Shown here piece by piece: positions 47,423 to 58,775 of a stretch of 64,000 nucleotides of DNA (its first letter is position 1; every line of letters begins with the position of its first letter). Location of the stretch: assembly GCF_011386835.1 (NCBI RefSeq), contig NC_088797.1, forward strand, positions 91,894,264 to 91,958,263, in the 5' to 3' direction. Below the pieces are notes generated by a model. That model ran no database searches. It saw only the letters and a program-made list of their open reading frames with translations, and was not told the DNA's origin. Position numbers and translations under genes: made by a program. This DNA comes from Chrysemys picta bellii. Lineage: Eukaryota > Chordata > Testudines > Emydidae.

Positions 47423-48118
47423 GTAAGGCACTCTGGATCAAAGAAAATATTTTGTTAATCTTATTGTGTGAGGCTGTTCTCATCTAACTGGTTGCCATTA
47501 AAACCAAAATAAGCGATTAAAAATGTGAGGGGAGAAGTGATACCCAAACCTCCTTAAAGCCTTTTTCTCTTTGTGAAAATGTGATATTTGGCGTAGGACA
47601 GGCAAGTGAAAAATATTAGAAGCATAGAGCGTACATTTCTACTAATTAATAAAAGCAATGATGGAAAATCAAAATATAAGTAGAATACTATTGAAATACT
47701 TTACATGTAGATTTTTTTAAATGTCAATTACATTACTAAAATACATTTGCATTCTCCAGTGAGGCTCTACTATATGGATATTGCCAGTTTATTTTAGCCC
47801 CAAAGAGTTCAAATGTCCTTCCAAAATTTTAATCCAAATCTCTTAATTAGGCAAGTAGTACATATCTTAAACGCAGCATCTGTTGACTAGCAGAGTTGGT
47901 TCTGAAAAAAAGTTGGTTTCCTCAAGCCTACTAAAAATATATCTTGTTAAAATTAACAATTAAAATTATGAAAAAAAATATATGAACTGCACCGAAGAAA
48001 GCAAATGTTCTTAGTAATATCAAATAAATCAAATGTATGTCCTGTAAAAATTGTGAGCTGGTGTTTTTCCTTGTGACTCTTCAGTTTTAGTTTTCAAGTA
48101 AATTCTCTTTTGCTGTAG
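47423..48118 (+). other. PCDH15: Short intron (696 bp) between the two cadherin exons
   Basis: Begins gtaagg and ends tttgctgtag. AT-rich, with no repeat or small gene that I can support. Its shortness contrasts with the 42.7-kb intron before it. Confidence 0.85.
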
Positions 48119-48343
48119 GCAAAGGATATTGACCTTGGTTCAAATGTTACCTATCGGATACGAACCCAGGAAGCATTGCTGTTTTTTTCATTGAACAAGT
48201 TCACAGGAGAATTATCACTTTTAAAATCCTTGGATTATGAGTCATTTTCTGGCACAGAGGCAACCTTTACCTTTCTAGTGGAAGCCTTTGATAGTGGAGG
48301 AACTATGCCTCCAGGACTTGCTACTGTCACTGTGAGAATAAAG
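48119..48343 (+). CDS. PCDH15: Protocadherin-15-like exon (most of EC8)
   Basis: A 225-bp exon encoding 75 residues, phase 0 at both ends; acceptor tgctgtag, donor gtaaga. It reads [20 protein letters not shown], then [20 protein letters not shown], then a strand pair with [15 protein letters not shown] ending ATVTVRIK. The KDID and AFD motifs are calcium-site residues and LDYE replaces the common LDRE. In PCDH15 the following exon starts with a DMND-type linker; it was not found in the remaining 15.6 kb. With the previous two exons this gives a 220-residue internal piece. Confidence 0.9.
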
Positions 48344-49779
48344 GTAAGAGTAAAACTTTGCAGTCGATAACATCGTTTTCTCTGTTATACAATACCTCAG
48401 TAACCTTTAGAGGTCTTCCAGTAGGATGCAGGAGCACAATAGCAATATCTTTGTTTTCTTTGTAGTTTGTCCTATCCCTCACTTACAATTTATGTAAAGC
48501 TGTTGCCTTTTTATAGCAGTAACTTGTTCCCATTTAAAATGTACAGTGTATCACTATTGTAATTGCTTTGCAATTGCATGCAATTACACAGTTATGTGCT
48601 TGCTCATAGATTTATTACTTACAGGAATAGATCTGAGAATACTTCATAAATGAGTAAACATTTAATTCTTTATGATCCCCAAAAGGCTGGAATAAATACT
48701 TAATGGAATGGTTTGAAAAAATGACACCATCACATTTCAATTTAAGGTCACATAAATTGTAATTTTATTAACCATTCTTATGCATTAAGTGCTGATGCTG
48801 CACACTACTTATATTTCAATTTCTGCTGCATGAAGGCACGGCCTTACAAAAGAAAATAGCTTATTTTGTGCTTCTTTTACAATATTTAGTCCTTATTCTG
48901 CCAGTGACTGACTGTGAGAACTTGAGCACTTAACTTTACCTCATCTCTCTGTGTCTTTCTTTTCCAATCTGTAAAATGGCAATAATGGTGTTCCTATTTG
49001 TAAAGTGCTTAAAGATGCACTGATGAAATATTATATGAGAGCTTCTTAATAAGAGCTGCTGTTTGTTTTGCTACTAGTTATGATTTGTCTGATGCAATTA
49101 TATTGTCAGGATCCCAACAAGGGCAATGGGGACCCAGATCAGAGCAAGGGCAAATCTGAGGCTAGTAGTGGAGGAGTTTGTAGTCAGGTTTCAGGCTCTG
49201 GTTCAGGAGGCGAAGTCCAACTCAATCCAAGGTTGAAGCCAGGAGTTCAGGAGCAGGGAAAATAAATGTACATGGCTCCTACAGAAGAGCCACACTGTTG
49301 CCTGGACACTTTCTGGAATGCCTCTTAGATTTATATAGGGTGTGAAGGCAATCAGGAGCCACAAGGCTGCTGCCTGTCAGCCACTTTGAGGTGGGACTTT
49401 CCATGGGTCTGTGTCCACATGGTTCACAAACTGGTCACAGCTTTTGCTGGTTGACGGTATGGAACTGTAAGCAGCCTGGCAGTTCTGCAGGACTGGTTCT
49501 AGACTTGTGGGGTCTTACATTTTTCTGGGAAGGCATTTCGGATTCCTTTATCAAGTGTCTGCTTCCTTGAGTTTTTATGTCTGTGGATGAGCTGATTTTT
49601 GTGCCATTTTGTGTAGTTTGGGTAGGATGGTGTGGAGGTAGGTCATCGGTGTTTTAGTTCAGGAATGGAAATTTGTATGTGAGAACCACATTGCAGAGTC
49701 ATAAACTTTCAACTCTGGAGATGTGAGTTAAGATTTGTCCGCCTTTGTCTGACTTGTCCTCAGCTGTCCCTCCACGAAC

Positions 49780-50445
49780 GCAAGTCGATGCCACACCATT
49801 TGTTTTGTTGCAAGCACATGCTTTCCATTTCTGGCCAAAGAGTTTTGTCATGGGATCAGCCCAGCTCATTTTCGGTTTGCTCGGTGGTCGCTTGTGGTCT
49901 CTAGGTATCTAGTCACTGATGCAGGTTGTCCACCTATTGCAGTGGTGGGGAACCAGCGGCCCGTCAGGGTAATCTGCTGGCAGGCTGCCAGACAGTTTGT
50001 TTACATTTGCATTTGCGGTTCACCATTCCCGGCCAATGGGAGCTGCAGGAAGTGCCGCAGGCCGCGCGGACATGCTGGCCGCCGCATCCTGCAGCTCCCA
50101 TTGGCCAGGAACGGCAAACCGCAGTCACTGGGAGCCGTGGGTAGCCATGCAAAATTAAACAAACTGTCTGGTGGCCCAGCAGCAGATTACCCTGACAGGC
50201 TGCAGGTTGCCCACCACTGACCTATTCTCTTGCCTGCGAACGACGTGACCCACACATCTCTGCTTTGCATCGTACATCGCCTGCACTATATTGGTCACCT
50301 CTGTGCCTTCTGATCTCCTCATTTGTTATGTGATCACGGAGTGATATCTTACACATTTGCCTTTCCATTGCTATCTGAGTGACTCTCTCGGTGCTAGAGA
50401 GTTCAGATTTAATTGTGGCCATATATGAAATCACTATGTTGGTTT
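49780..50445 (-). pseudogene. Non-LTR retrotransposon C-terminal fragment, split by a MITE
   Basis: On the minus strand: AMERQMCKISLRDHITNEEI, a frame change, then VTNIVQAMYDAKQRCVGHVV and RRQENR. After the MITE at 49940-50219 the frame resumes with WTTCISD, a stop, IPRDHKRPPSKPKMSWADP and MTKLFGQKW. This order is typical of the region after the RT of several LINE clades. The clade was not assigned. The MITE target duplication lies exactly between R and W. The fragment is inactive. Confidence 0.65.
49940..50219. mobile_element. hAT-type MITE (cagtggtggg family)
   Basis: The left end cagtggtggggaacc and the right end ggttgcccaccactg are inverted (13 of 15). The flanks acctattg (49932-49939) and acctattc (50220-50227) differ at one base. 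The inverted similarity extends about 60 bp inward (gtcagggtaatctgctg). It is inserted in the LINE fragment. Confidence 0.85.
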
Positions 50446-50539
50446 TAACCTAGTGCTTGGTTAATATTTATCCACACTGTAAATTGCTACGTGGTTTTGA
50501 ATAATTTAACTTGATTGTCAGTTTATCTTCTGCTCTACT

Positions 50540-52420
50540 CAGAGCAAAGAAATTAGCATCATACACCTTCCTTGGCCAGCCCACAGTGATATCAGTGAAG
50601 CATCTTTGGTGATCCATACCTGCTTGCATAAGCATAGAAAAATAGCCTGTTCTGTTGATGTACTCTGTGGTAAGGTAGGCTGGTGCCAAAACAGGGATAT
50701 GTGTGCTGTTTATCACCCCACCACAGTTTTGGAACTCCATAGATGCACTTCCATCCACTGTGTCCTGCATGCTGCACTCCTGGGAGAATTCTGCGCCGCT
50801 GCGCATTTGCAGAATTTATGTCCCCTGCAGATTTCTTTGCTTCCCTGCAGAAAAATGACTTTCTGATCGGGAAGCAAAGAGAAGCCACAAGAGTGGTCAT
50901 GTGCCCTCCCCTGAAGTATGTTTTGTGTGCCCAAGGCAGCAAGCAAAGAGGTAAATCACTGTGGGACAGAAGGCAGAACTGGGGAAGACCCGGCTGGTGG
51001 CTCCTACCACGTGCCGGGCTGGGCTGGGGAGAACAGGATTTCCTCTTCCCCTGCACGGCATGTGGCGCCGGGTCAGACCTACCCCCAGACTTCTCCCCTG
51101 GCTTCAGGAAGCTCTGCAGACACCCACTCTTCCTGTGCCCATCACTCCTCAGCTGCAGGGGGAAGGATCCCTGTACAGGGAGCTACTCCCCCATCTGCCC
51201 AACCCCCGTGCATCCAGACTCCCTCATATCCAGACCGTCCTGCCAAGCCTCATCCCCCTGCACTCAGAACCTCCCCAATAAGCCCCACTCCCCCAGCTCC
51301 TGGACCACCCTGATGAACCACCCATACACAGATCCCCACCCTATCTAGCCCCAACCAGTTGCACCTGGATCCCCACCCCACTGAGCACCACTTCCCCAGT
51401 ATCTGGACCCACTATTTAGCCCTACACACCCAGACCCCCCCTACACCCCCAGAGCTCTATCCCCCATTCTGAGACCCAACCACCTTCACCTGGACCTCCC
51501 TGCAGAGTCCCATTACGATTGCACCCAGAACCCTCCAACAAGCCCCTCTGTACCCAGATCCCACACTGAGCTGCCTTCACCCAAATTGCCCCACACAGAA
51601 CCCTCTCAACCCACACCTGGATCCCCCCCACACTAAGCCCCTCCACACTTGGATCCTGTCTTGCTGAGCCTACCTGGTGCACCTGGCATGGAGGGTCAGG
51701 GCCCTGGGGTGTTTCTGGGGCAGGCCCCATCATTGCACTGTGTCAGGGTTGGGTGCAGCCTCACCGCTGAGTCCATGTCCTCGGGGGTGGGGAAGCTGAA
51801 CAGTGATGTCCCACCTCTGTGCAGCCAGTGGCCTGTGCTCCTCAATGCCTTGCTGGAGCATCCACATTTATTTGACAAATACAATTTGCAGAATTTTGCA
51901 GAATTTTAAAATATTGTGCACAGAATTTTAATTTTTTTGGCACGGAATGCCCTCAAGTAATACTGCCAAGAGTTACAGTGATGTGTGGCAGGAGACAATT
52001 AATGACGCTACATGTTTGCATGATAACAGTCCCTACTATGAGCTATCCCTCCCCCCCCCCCTTCCAGCTCCAAAATTATTTCCCACTGGCCAATAACAAT
52101 CTGGCATTGCAGACTTACAGAATGTGATCACCACTTGCTTTTCCACTGCCAATGCAGCTCTCATTAGGGTGTTCCTGAGCTGAAGGGCTAGTGTGAACTA
52201 AGCGCACAGATCCAGGAATGTGGCCTTTCACATCCAAAAGTTCTGCAGCCACCGCTCATCACTCCATTCTGAGACAATCCCACCAGTCAGTGCCCATTTC
52301 TTCGGGCCAGAAGCAGCGCTCCACCATCTGCAGTTGCTCAATGAACACCAAAAGCCTTGAATCGTTTTTTGCTATGTCCCTTTGCAAACTGTCTTCGAAG
52401 AAATTGTCATGTCCTCATTG
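50540..52420 (-). pseudogene. Harbinger transposase pseudogene, interrupted
   Basis: Minus-strand remnants in order: LQRDIAKNDSRLLVFIEQLQ, WPEEMGTDWWDC, a frameshift, DERWLQNFW, KATFLDLCA, MRAALAVEKQVVITFCKSAM, PVGNNFGAG, then (below the 1.2-kb insertion at 50776-51958) MEFQNCGGVINSTHIPVLAP, YINRTGYFSMLMQAGMDHQR and FTDITVGWPRKVYDANFF. This is the DDE transposase of PIF/Harbinger elements; the usual GAIDGTHIP is GVINSTHIP, so the catalytic aspartate is asparagine. Several stops and a frameshift are present. It is inactive, and its C-terminal part is lost at about 50540. Confidence 0.8.
50776..51958. mobile_element. Non-autonomous DNA element inside the Harbinger pseudogene
   Basis: The left end actcctgggagaattctgcg and the right end (reverse acttgagggcattccgtgcc) are imperfect inverted repeats. 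The flanks catgctgc (50768-50775) and aatactgc (51959-51966) match at 6 of 8 bases; skipping the insertion with one flank puts the transposase motifs TLG and QDTVDG back in one frame. The 8-bp duplication suggests hAT. The interior is proline-rich in translation by base composition only; its open frames (for example 201 codons from 50743) are chance. Confidence 0.65.
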
Positions 52421-52455
52421 TTGTAACACTTCCTGTGTGTCTGCAAATATAGGAG

Positions 52456-52685
52456 CAGGGCCGGCTCCAGGCACCAGCTGAGCAAGCAGGTGCTTGGGGC
52501 GGCCAAGGGGAAGGGGCGACACGTCGGGCTCTTCAGCGGCAATTCGGCGGAGGGTCCCTGTCCCTCTCGGAGGGAAGGACCTGCCGCCAAATTGCCGCCG
52601 AAGAAGAAAGCGGCTGCTGTCGATCGCAATCACAGATTTTTTTTTTTCGCCACTTGGGGCGGCAAAAACCCTGGAGCCGGTCCTG
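52456..52685. mobile_element. hAT-type MITE (cagggccgg family)
   Basis: The ends cagggccggctccag and ctggagccggtcctg are complementary except for one base. The flanks tataggag (52448-52455) and tacaggag (52686-52693) differ at one position. It interrupts the minus-strand Harbinger element upstream of the transposase remnant. The interior resembles the MITE at 22461 near its ends (caagcaggtgcttggggcgg). Confidence 0.85.
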
Positions 52686-53350
52686 TACAGGAGAATCATT
52701 CATCCAGTATTTGCAACGACCATGAGCATAGTGCAAAGCTGTATGGATTCCAGGCTTCTGTCAAAGATGGTGGGCACCAAAAAATGCCATGCAGATTTGT
52801 GGGATTTTCAAAAAATGGCACAAAATTATGGTATATGTGTAGCAGTATGGGATGGAGAAAGTTGCATGCTGGAAACTTGAGTCCACACTCCAAAAGATCC
52901 CTGGGAAAGTCATTTCTATTTTTCACAATATGTAGCAAAAATTTCCCCAAAGACATTGTGCTGGATGGCACATTGAGTTATCTACCTGTAGTGCACCGCA
53001 CCTTGCATTGACATACAAGCAGTCAAGTATGCACATGCCCGAGTGATGTGCAAACTTTGGCAGCTGTATGCCAACGTATCTTGTGCCAACCAAAGTTTGT
53101 AGTGTGGGCCAGAGAAACAAAAGTCATTCCAGCCAACCCTTCGCCCCGGAACTGGCTGCTTCTAAGATTCCTCCATGAGCATTGTTCACCTCTGATTCTT
53201 TCTGTGTAGACAGCCATTCCCAAGTCCCTTATATTCAGATTGAAATTAGCCATCCTCATCTGTTGTAATGAATCCACAGGAATGAAGGGTTCCAATATCA
53301 ACTCCTAATGATCCTGAAATCCTTACTGGGACCATATCCTTACTGACTAC

Positions 53351-53397
53351 ATTTAATTTAACATAGCATGGCATGCATAGCATATGTTAAATTAAAT
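53351..53397. repeat. Perfect 15-bp inverted repeat
   Basis: atttaatttaacata (53351-53365) and tatgttaaattaaat (53383-53397) are exactly complementary around a 17-nt loop. It lies at the upper edge of the nested block; it may be a subterminal part of the Harbinger element, but I could not trace a TIR. Confidence 0.7.
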
Positions 53398-56300
53398 CAC
53401 CCTTTTTTCTATACAATTTACTTCCTAAAACAATTATTCCTTTCTGTACCTCTTTGAATAAATATTCACCTAACCCACACCTCAATGTGACATGAATGGA
53501 AAGTCCAAGAAAGCAACAGCACAGAACTTTCTAACTCAAGCTTCAAATTAAAGCTCCTCTAACTCCCTTCCCCAAATATATATGTTAAAGCTGGATGAGT
53601 TTTCTCTTTTCTAGTCGCCTTATAGGAAAAATGTACATGGCACTGGACTGTGCTTTCAATAAGTGGCTTTAGTTGTTATCAAACTCCTCAACCTCACATC
53701 AGTGTTTAATCACCCGAAAAAGCCATTTAGTGCTCCACCATTAACATTATCCTTTAGTAAGTAATTAGCTACTTTGGGGCTTGCAGAGCATTATGAAAAA
53801 TAGGTAGTTATACCAGATCAACAACTTGAATGTAATTAGCTTAAGTTTTGTTTAGTTTAAAAAAAAAATAGAAGTAGACCATGTTTTTTTGTGCTGGTAG
53901 TTCACAGCACTTTTCCAGTCTAACCAAAATAAAATGTTGGTATACCACGATACGTACATAAGTAAATTTGTAACAACATCTTATTGTTTTAATACATATC
54001 ATTGCAAAAAGGTATTAAAGAGGTATTATTCTTATCTTTCCTGTCTACTCTGTGTCTTACTGGTTCTTTTTAATGGCTAATTCTACAAATGTTGCGTTTG
54101 CCTTCCTTCTCCATTGATAACTTGCCATATTATTTTGTGTCTTTTGTGTCTCATCACATTAACATTATCTATTTTGTGATATTTTGTACTAGTAAATTTG
54201 TTTATCTTTTGCTGTGTGTGCCAACTGATGGACAGACTGCTATAAGGGTGAAGCACCAAAACTCTGTCAATGTGATCAAACAACAATGTTTACGTCTATT
54301 TTGTTTCTATACCGTATGCAAGACAAATGTATTCTTCTGATTGGGCTTCTCCACAAATATAATTAGGCTTAGAAGAATTAGATTTTTATTGGTAAATGTT
54401 GATTTCACCATACACACACCAACTGACAAATATTTCCATTGGTAATAACTAAAATTTAAATATAGGCAAAGTAAGAAAAAATGCTGTTTGAGAATTTATT
54501 AGAGTTTCATTTAAGGATATTTATTTTCTGTATTTTGGCATCTGATGTTGACAATATGAGTTTTAATGGTTATAAAGCTTTAACTTTTTGAAACATAATG
54601 GCTGCTGTCATTAAATAATTGTTTGACTCCTCCCCCCATAATGTGGATTTAAATACTTTTAAACAAAATGCTTAAAAATAATTATTTGATTAAATTATTT
54701 TTAAAAATAAAGGGGGGAAAAAAAGATTACCAAGACTAACTATAATGTCCTGCCTACAAGGTACTGAGCCCCTTCTGTACCTCCTGTTTGACTTAATTAG
54801 GAGCTGATGGTTCTCACCACTTCTCCGGAGTCGTTTCAGCATCTTGCGTTATAGAGCTATGGTTTCTAAGTTTCTGAAATAACAATTTATTGAAACACAT
54901 TTTTATTTTTGTTAGTTCTTTCTCATACATCCAAAGGATAATTTTCTCCCCAGAGCCTAATGACTCTGTTAAATATTTGTATAGATGGCATTTGTAGGCA
55001 AAGGCTTGGGGTGTCCAAAACAACAGAAGATCTGGTATAAATAACAAGATTTAGCTAGCTGCAGTTCACAGATTTTAATGCTTTATATCTGTGCAGGGGG
55101 GAAATTGCGTAGAGTTACTGAAGAATTATTGTAATGCATGTTGTTTTTGGTGGTATTCAAAGCCCCACGATTCAGACCAATTTACAGAAAAAATTGCAAA
55201 ACATTTTGCACGGTTGGATATTTTGTCTCGTCTCCATATTTCCAATATGTTTACAGATTTATTTTTTTTTTGCATATTTATTTTCTTTTCACAAATATAT
55301 TGTCATAGTAGCAATGGAAATGCTAAGATTATAATCAAAATAGTTGTGTTTGCTACATTTTACGCATGCAAGTGTTATTCTAAAAAGTGGCCTTTTTTTT
55401 TTTTTGGAAAGAACAATTTTCAGTTGTTTTCACACAAGGAATTACTCCTCTGGTTACATATTTATATGTAAGCAATACATTAAACATAAATTTAAATGGT
55501 CCTGATTTTCCTCTCATTAAAGAAGTATAAAGGGGCTCCATTGAAATCCTGGAAATTACACTTGTGCAAAACAAGTGTGAATGAGAGGAGAAACCATTTC
55601 AATTACTTTAACAACACATTTATATTAACATAAAATATATGGATCACTGAACATCAAACATAGTTGAAAAACTGGAACATTTAGCTCCAACAGAAATCCC
55701 TAGTTATGCACAACCTCTCTAAAGTCAATGTGAAATTAAGCAGTTATTGCTGTTTAAAGACAAATTCCAAAGTCTCAATTCTACTTATTAGTTTGGGGCA
55801 CCGTCGTGAGAGCACTGGTATTTTACAAAGGTCCTGAATCCCATTGCACTAAAGTTATTCACCCTAGATAGTTTCCTGCCTCACCACATAAATCCTCTAA
55901 CCTCAGACCATGCAGATGAGTTAACAGAACTAATACATAAACATAAAACAGATTTTCAGACACTTCTGCAGCAGCTAGAGATGATTTTCAACTAAGGGCC
56001 TGATTTACCATTGAATTACCCCAGTTGTATACTGAAGTAACTCCATCTTCTTCAGTTAAATCACATCACTCTAGAACTGGAATAATACAATCACGAAACA
56101 CACCCAAAGATTTTAGAGAAGAATTTAAATGATCCTTGGAAGCTTTGCTACAAATTCTGAATTGTACTGCAGGATGATTGATGTCATTCCTGAACCTAAA
56201 AGGGGGAACATCTTAAAGATATATACTACCGCTAAACAGTTAATTTCAGTAAAGGATTTTAGATATATATCACATTTATACTTCCTGTTGAGGAATAAGG

Positions 56301-57986
56301 AAAAACTATAAGCCAGAGAGTCCTTGTGATGTTTCTGATTCTCACCAAAAACAGGAAGTAGGGGGGAATTTCATAAATACCATGCAAAGTTATGGTGCTA
56401 TATAAATATTTAATAATAAAAATCCCTGGGGATGTTCAGCTATCTGACAGGCACACACCAGTGCAATGCCAGAATTTCAAATGATCAGACCTAAATGGAA
56501 TTATTTCTTCTACTGTAAATCAAATTTATATGGCAAGTGTACTGAAAATGAATTAATAATTATTTAACAGTGCCAGCTATTTTATCATGCAAACTTCAGT
56601 ATATAGTCTGAGTGGCTTTGCTTATTCAAATCAAACTGTGCTTTTCTAGAAACGTGCCTGCAAAGTAGAAACTACTTACTAAAATATAAAGCTAGTCCTT
56701 CCCAGAGAGTCTCATTATAGAAAGCATGAAATGATTATTCCATTTTATGATTCTGACCATTTCATACAGTACTGTACTTACAAGAAGAGATTTTAGGTGA
56801 AGTTCTGGCCCTGTTGAAGTCAATGGAAGTTTTGGCATTGACTTAATGGGGAGAGGATTCCACATTTTGTATATACAGTAGTGACACATGGGGACAACTG
56901 CTACAGGGGAGAGATTCACCTCTTGGAAAGAGCAGCAGCTGTACTGCTACCCCCTTTCCCTGCAGTTTCATCAGGAAAAGGCAGCTTTGAATTGCAGCTT
57001 AGGTTCCATATAAGACCTATCAGTGACAGTTAGCTGGAAGATGTGTGAAATAGTGCATCTCCCACCCAGCCCTGACTACTTTTGGGGCTATGATGGTTAG
57101 CTACAGACCTCTGGTGGCATGACAGTTATGGGCTGCTAATGCTGCTGGGCCCCTGCTTCATACACACATACTGTTTTGCTGGCATATAGGAAACAAGGCC
57201 AGTACATGCATACTTCTTCTGGTGCTAATGGGAAACGAAACTTCATGTGCAAACGTTGGATGTTCTCTGTAAGGGCACTTCTGCCTTTGGAATTCACTCC
57301 CTTCCTTGGTCCATAATAGAACGAGTTTGTTCACTGAGCCCCTTTTTTCCCCTCTCTGGCTTGTGAGGAGTCGGAGGCTTGTGAAGTTGGATAATGTGGG
57401 GGGTGAGCAGGGACTCTGATGAGTTTGCGTTTCTTGGGAGTTTAGGGGGTTTTATATTTTTGCTAAGGTTGATGTACTGTGTTCTTGAAGCAGTGAGAGG
57501 AGTCTGTTTATTGTGAATGGTGCATCAAGCGTACCCAGAGCTTTAGATGACACTCTTAATTTTTGTATAAATTGAAATAAATAAATATCATAGCCAATTT
57601 TCCTTAAAGGCTTCTATAAATGCACTTGGCTACTGGGTACTTGACTACTGACTATTGAGCTACTGTACTACTGCATAATAATGAGAAAATCATTTTTAAA
57701 GACAAGCATCAGTAAGATATGCAAGCAATAGTGATAACTCATTTTATATAAGGCACATTATATACTAAAGATAGTATAAATTGTTCTGCCAACATATATA
57801 TTGGTTTCAAATACAGAAATTGATTGCTAAAATGAAAACAGGAATTACAAAGGAAATAAAACATTAGAAACTCCCTCTAAATAATTCTTAAATCGCTCAT
57901 ATGATTTTTGGCCAAATTCTGCTCTGTTACACTTCTCTAACCTCTTTGCGGTTAGTGGAAAGGCCGGATATGACTAAGATTAGAAT

Positions 57987-58775
57987 AAAAACAATGAGGA
58001 GTCCTTGTGGCACCTTAGAGACTAACAAATTTATTTGGGCATAAGCTTTCATGCTTTCAAGCTTTCATGAACCCACTTCATCAGATGCATGGAGTGGAAA
58101 ATACAGTAGCAGGTATATATATATACATAGTACATGAAAAGATGGGAGTTGCCTTACCAAGTGGGGGGTCAGTCTAACAAGACAATTCAATTAACAGTAG
58201 AATACCAAGGGAGGAAAAATCACTTTTGTAGTGGTAATGAGAGTGGCCCATTCAAACAGTTGACAAGAAGGTGCGAGTAATAGTAGGAGGAAATTAGTAT
58301 GGTAAAATTAGTTTTTGTAATGACCCATCCACTCCCACTCTTTATTCAGGCATAATTTGATGGTGTCCAGTTTGCAAATTAATTCCAGTTCGGCAGTTTC
58401 ACGTTGGAGTCTGTTTTTGAAGTTTTATTGTGGAAGAATTGTCACTTTTAAGTCTGTTATTGAGTGACCAGGGAAGTTGAAGTGTTCTCTTACTGGTTTT
58501 TGAATGTTATAATTCCTGATGTCAGATTTGTGTCCATTTATTCTTTTGTGTAGAGACTTCCCCCTACTGTTTTATATATATATATATACCTACTACATAT
58601 ATATGTACTATATATATATATACCTGCTACTGTATTTTCCACTTCATGCATCTGATGAAGTGGGTTCTAGCCCATGAAACCTTATGCCCAAATAAATTTT
58701 TTAGTCTCTAAGGTGCCACAAGGACTCCTTGTTGTTTTTGCTGATACAGACTAACATGGCTACCACTCTGAAACC
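57987..58775 (-). mobile_element. PLE fragment with inverted terminal pseudo-LTRs
   Basis: The left and right ends are inverted pseudo-LTRs (aaggagtccttgtggcacc type). Between them, read on the minus strand, is the decayed C-terminus of a PLE protein: HKRINGHKSDIRN, a segment like FPGHSITDLKVTILPQ, a stop, then NRLQRETAELELICKLDTI and EWEWMGHY. It is a different PLE lineage from the one at 18029. The flanks taagattagaat (57975-57986) and taggattagaat (58776-58787) give a 12-bp duplication with one mismatch. A (TA)n run lies at about 58571-58588. Confidence 0.8.
58652..58679 (+). ncRNA. Hammerhead-like core in the right pseudo-LTR
   Basis: ctgatga (58652-58658) matches CUGANGA, followed by a tggg/ccca stem and GAAA at 58676-58679. 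The next bases, ccttatgccc, break the short stem III present in the PLE at 20776. Probably a decayed copy of the same ribozyme-like motif. Confidence 0.4.

Noticed and set aside
49080..49420. Possible LTR-like sequence
   Set aside because: A vague resemblance only; no TG...CA ends or flanking duplication were found.
50743..51348. Open frame of 201 codons, proline-rich
   Set aside because: Lies in the non-autonomous element inside the Harbinger pseudogene; its composition reflects C-rich tracts and no domain is visible.
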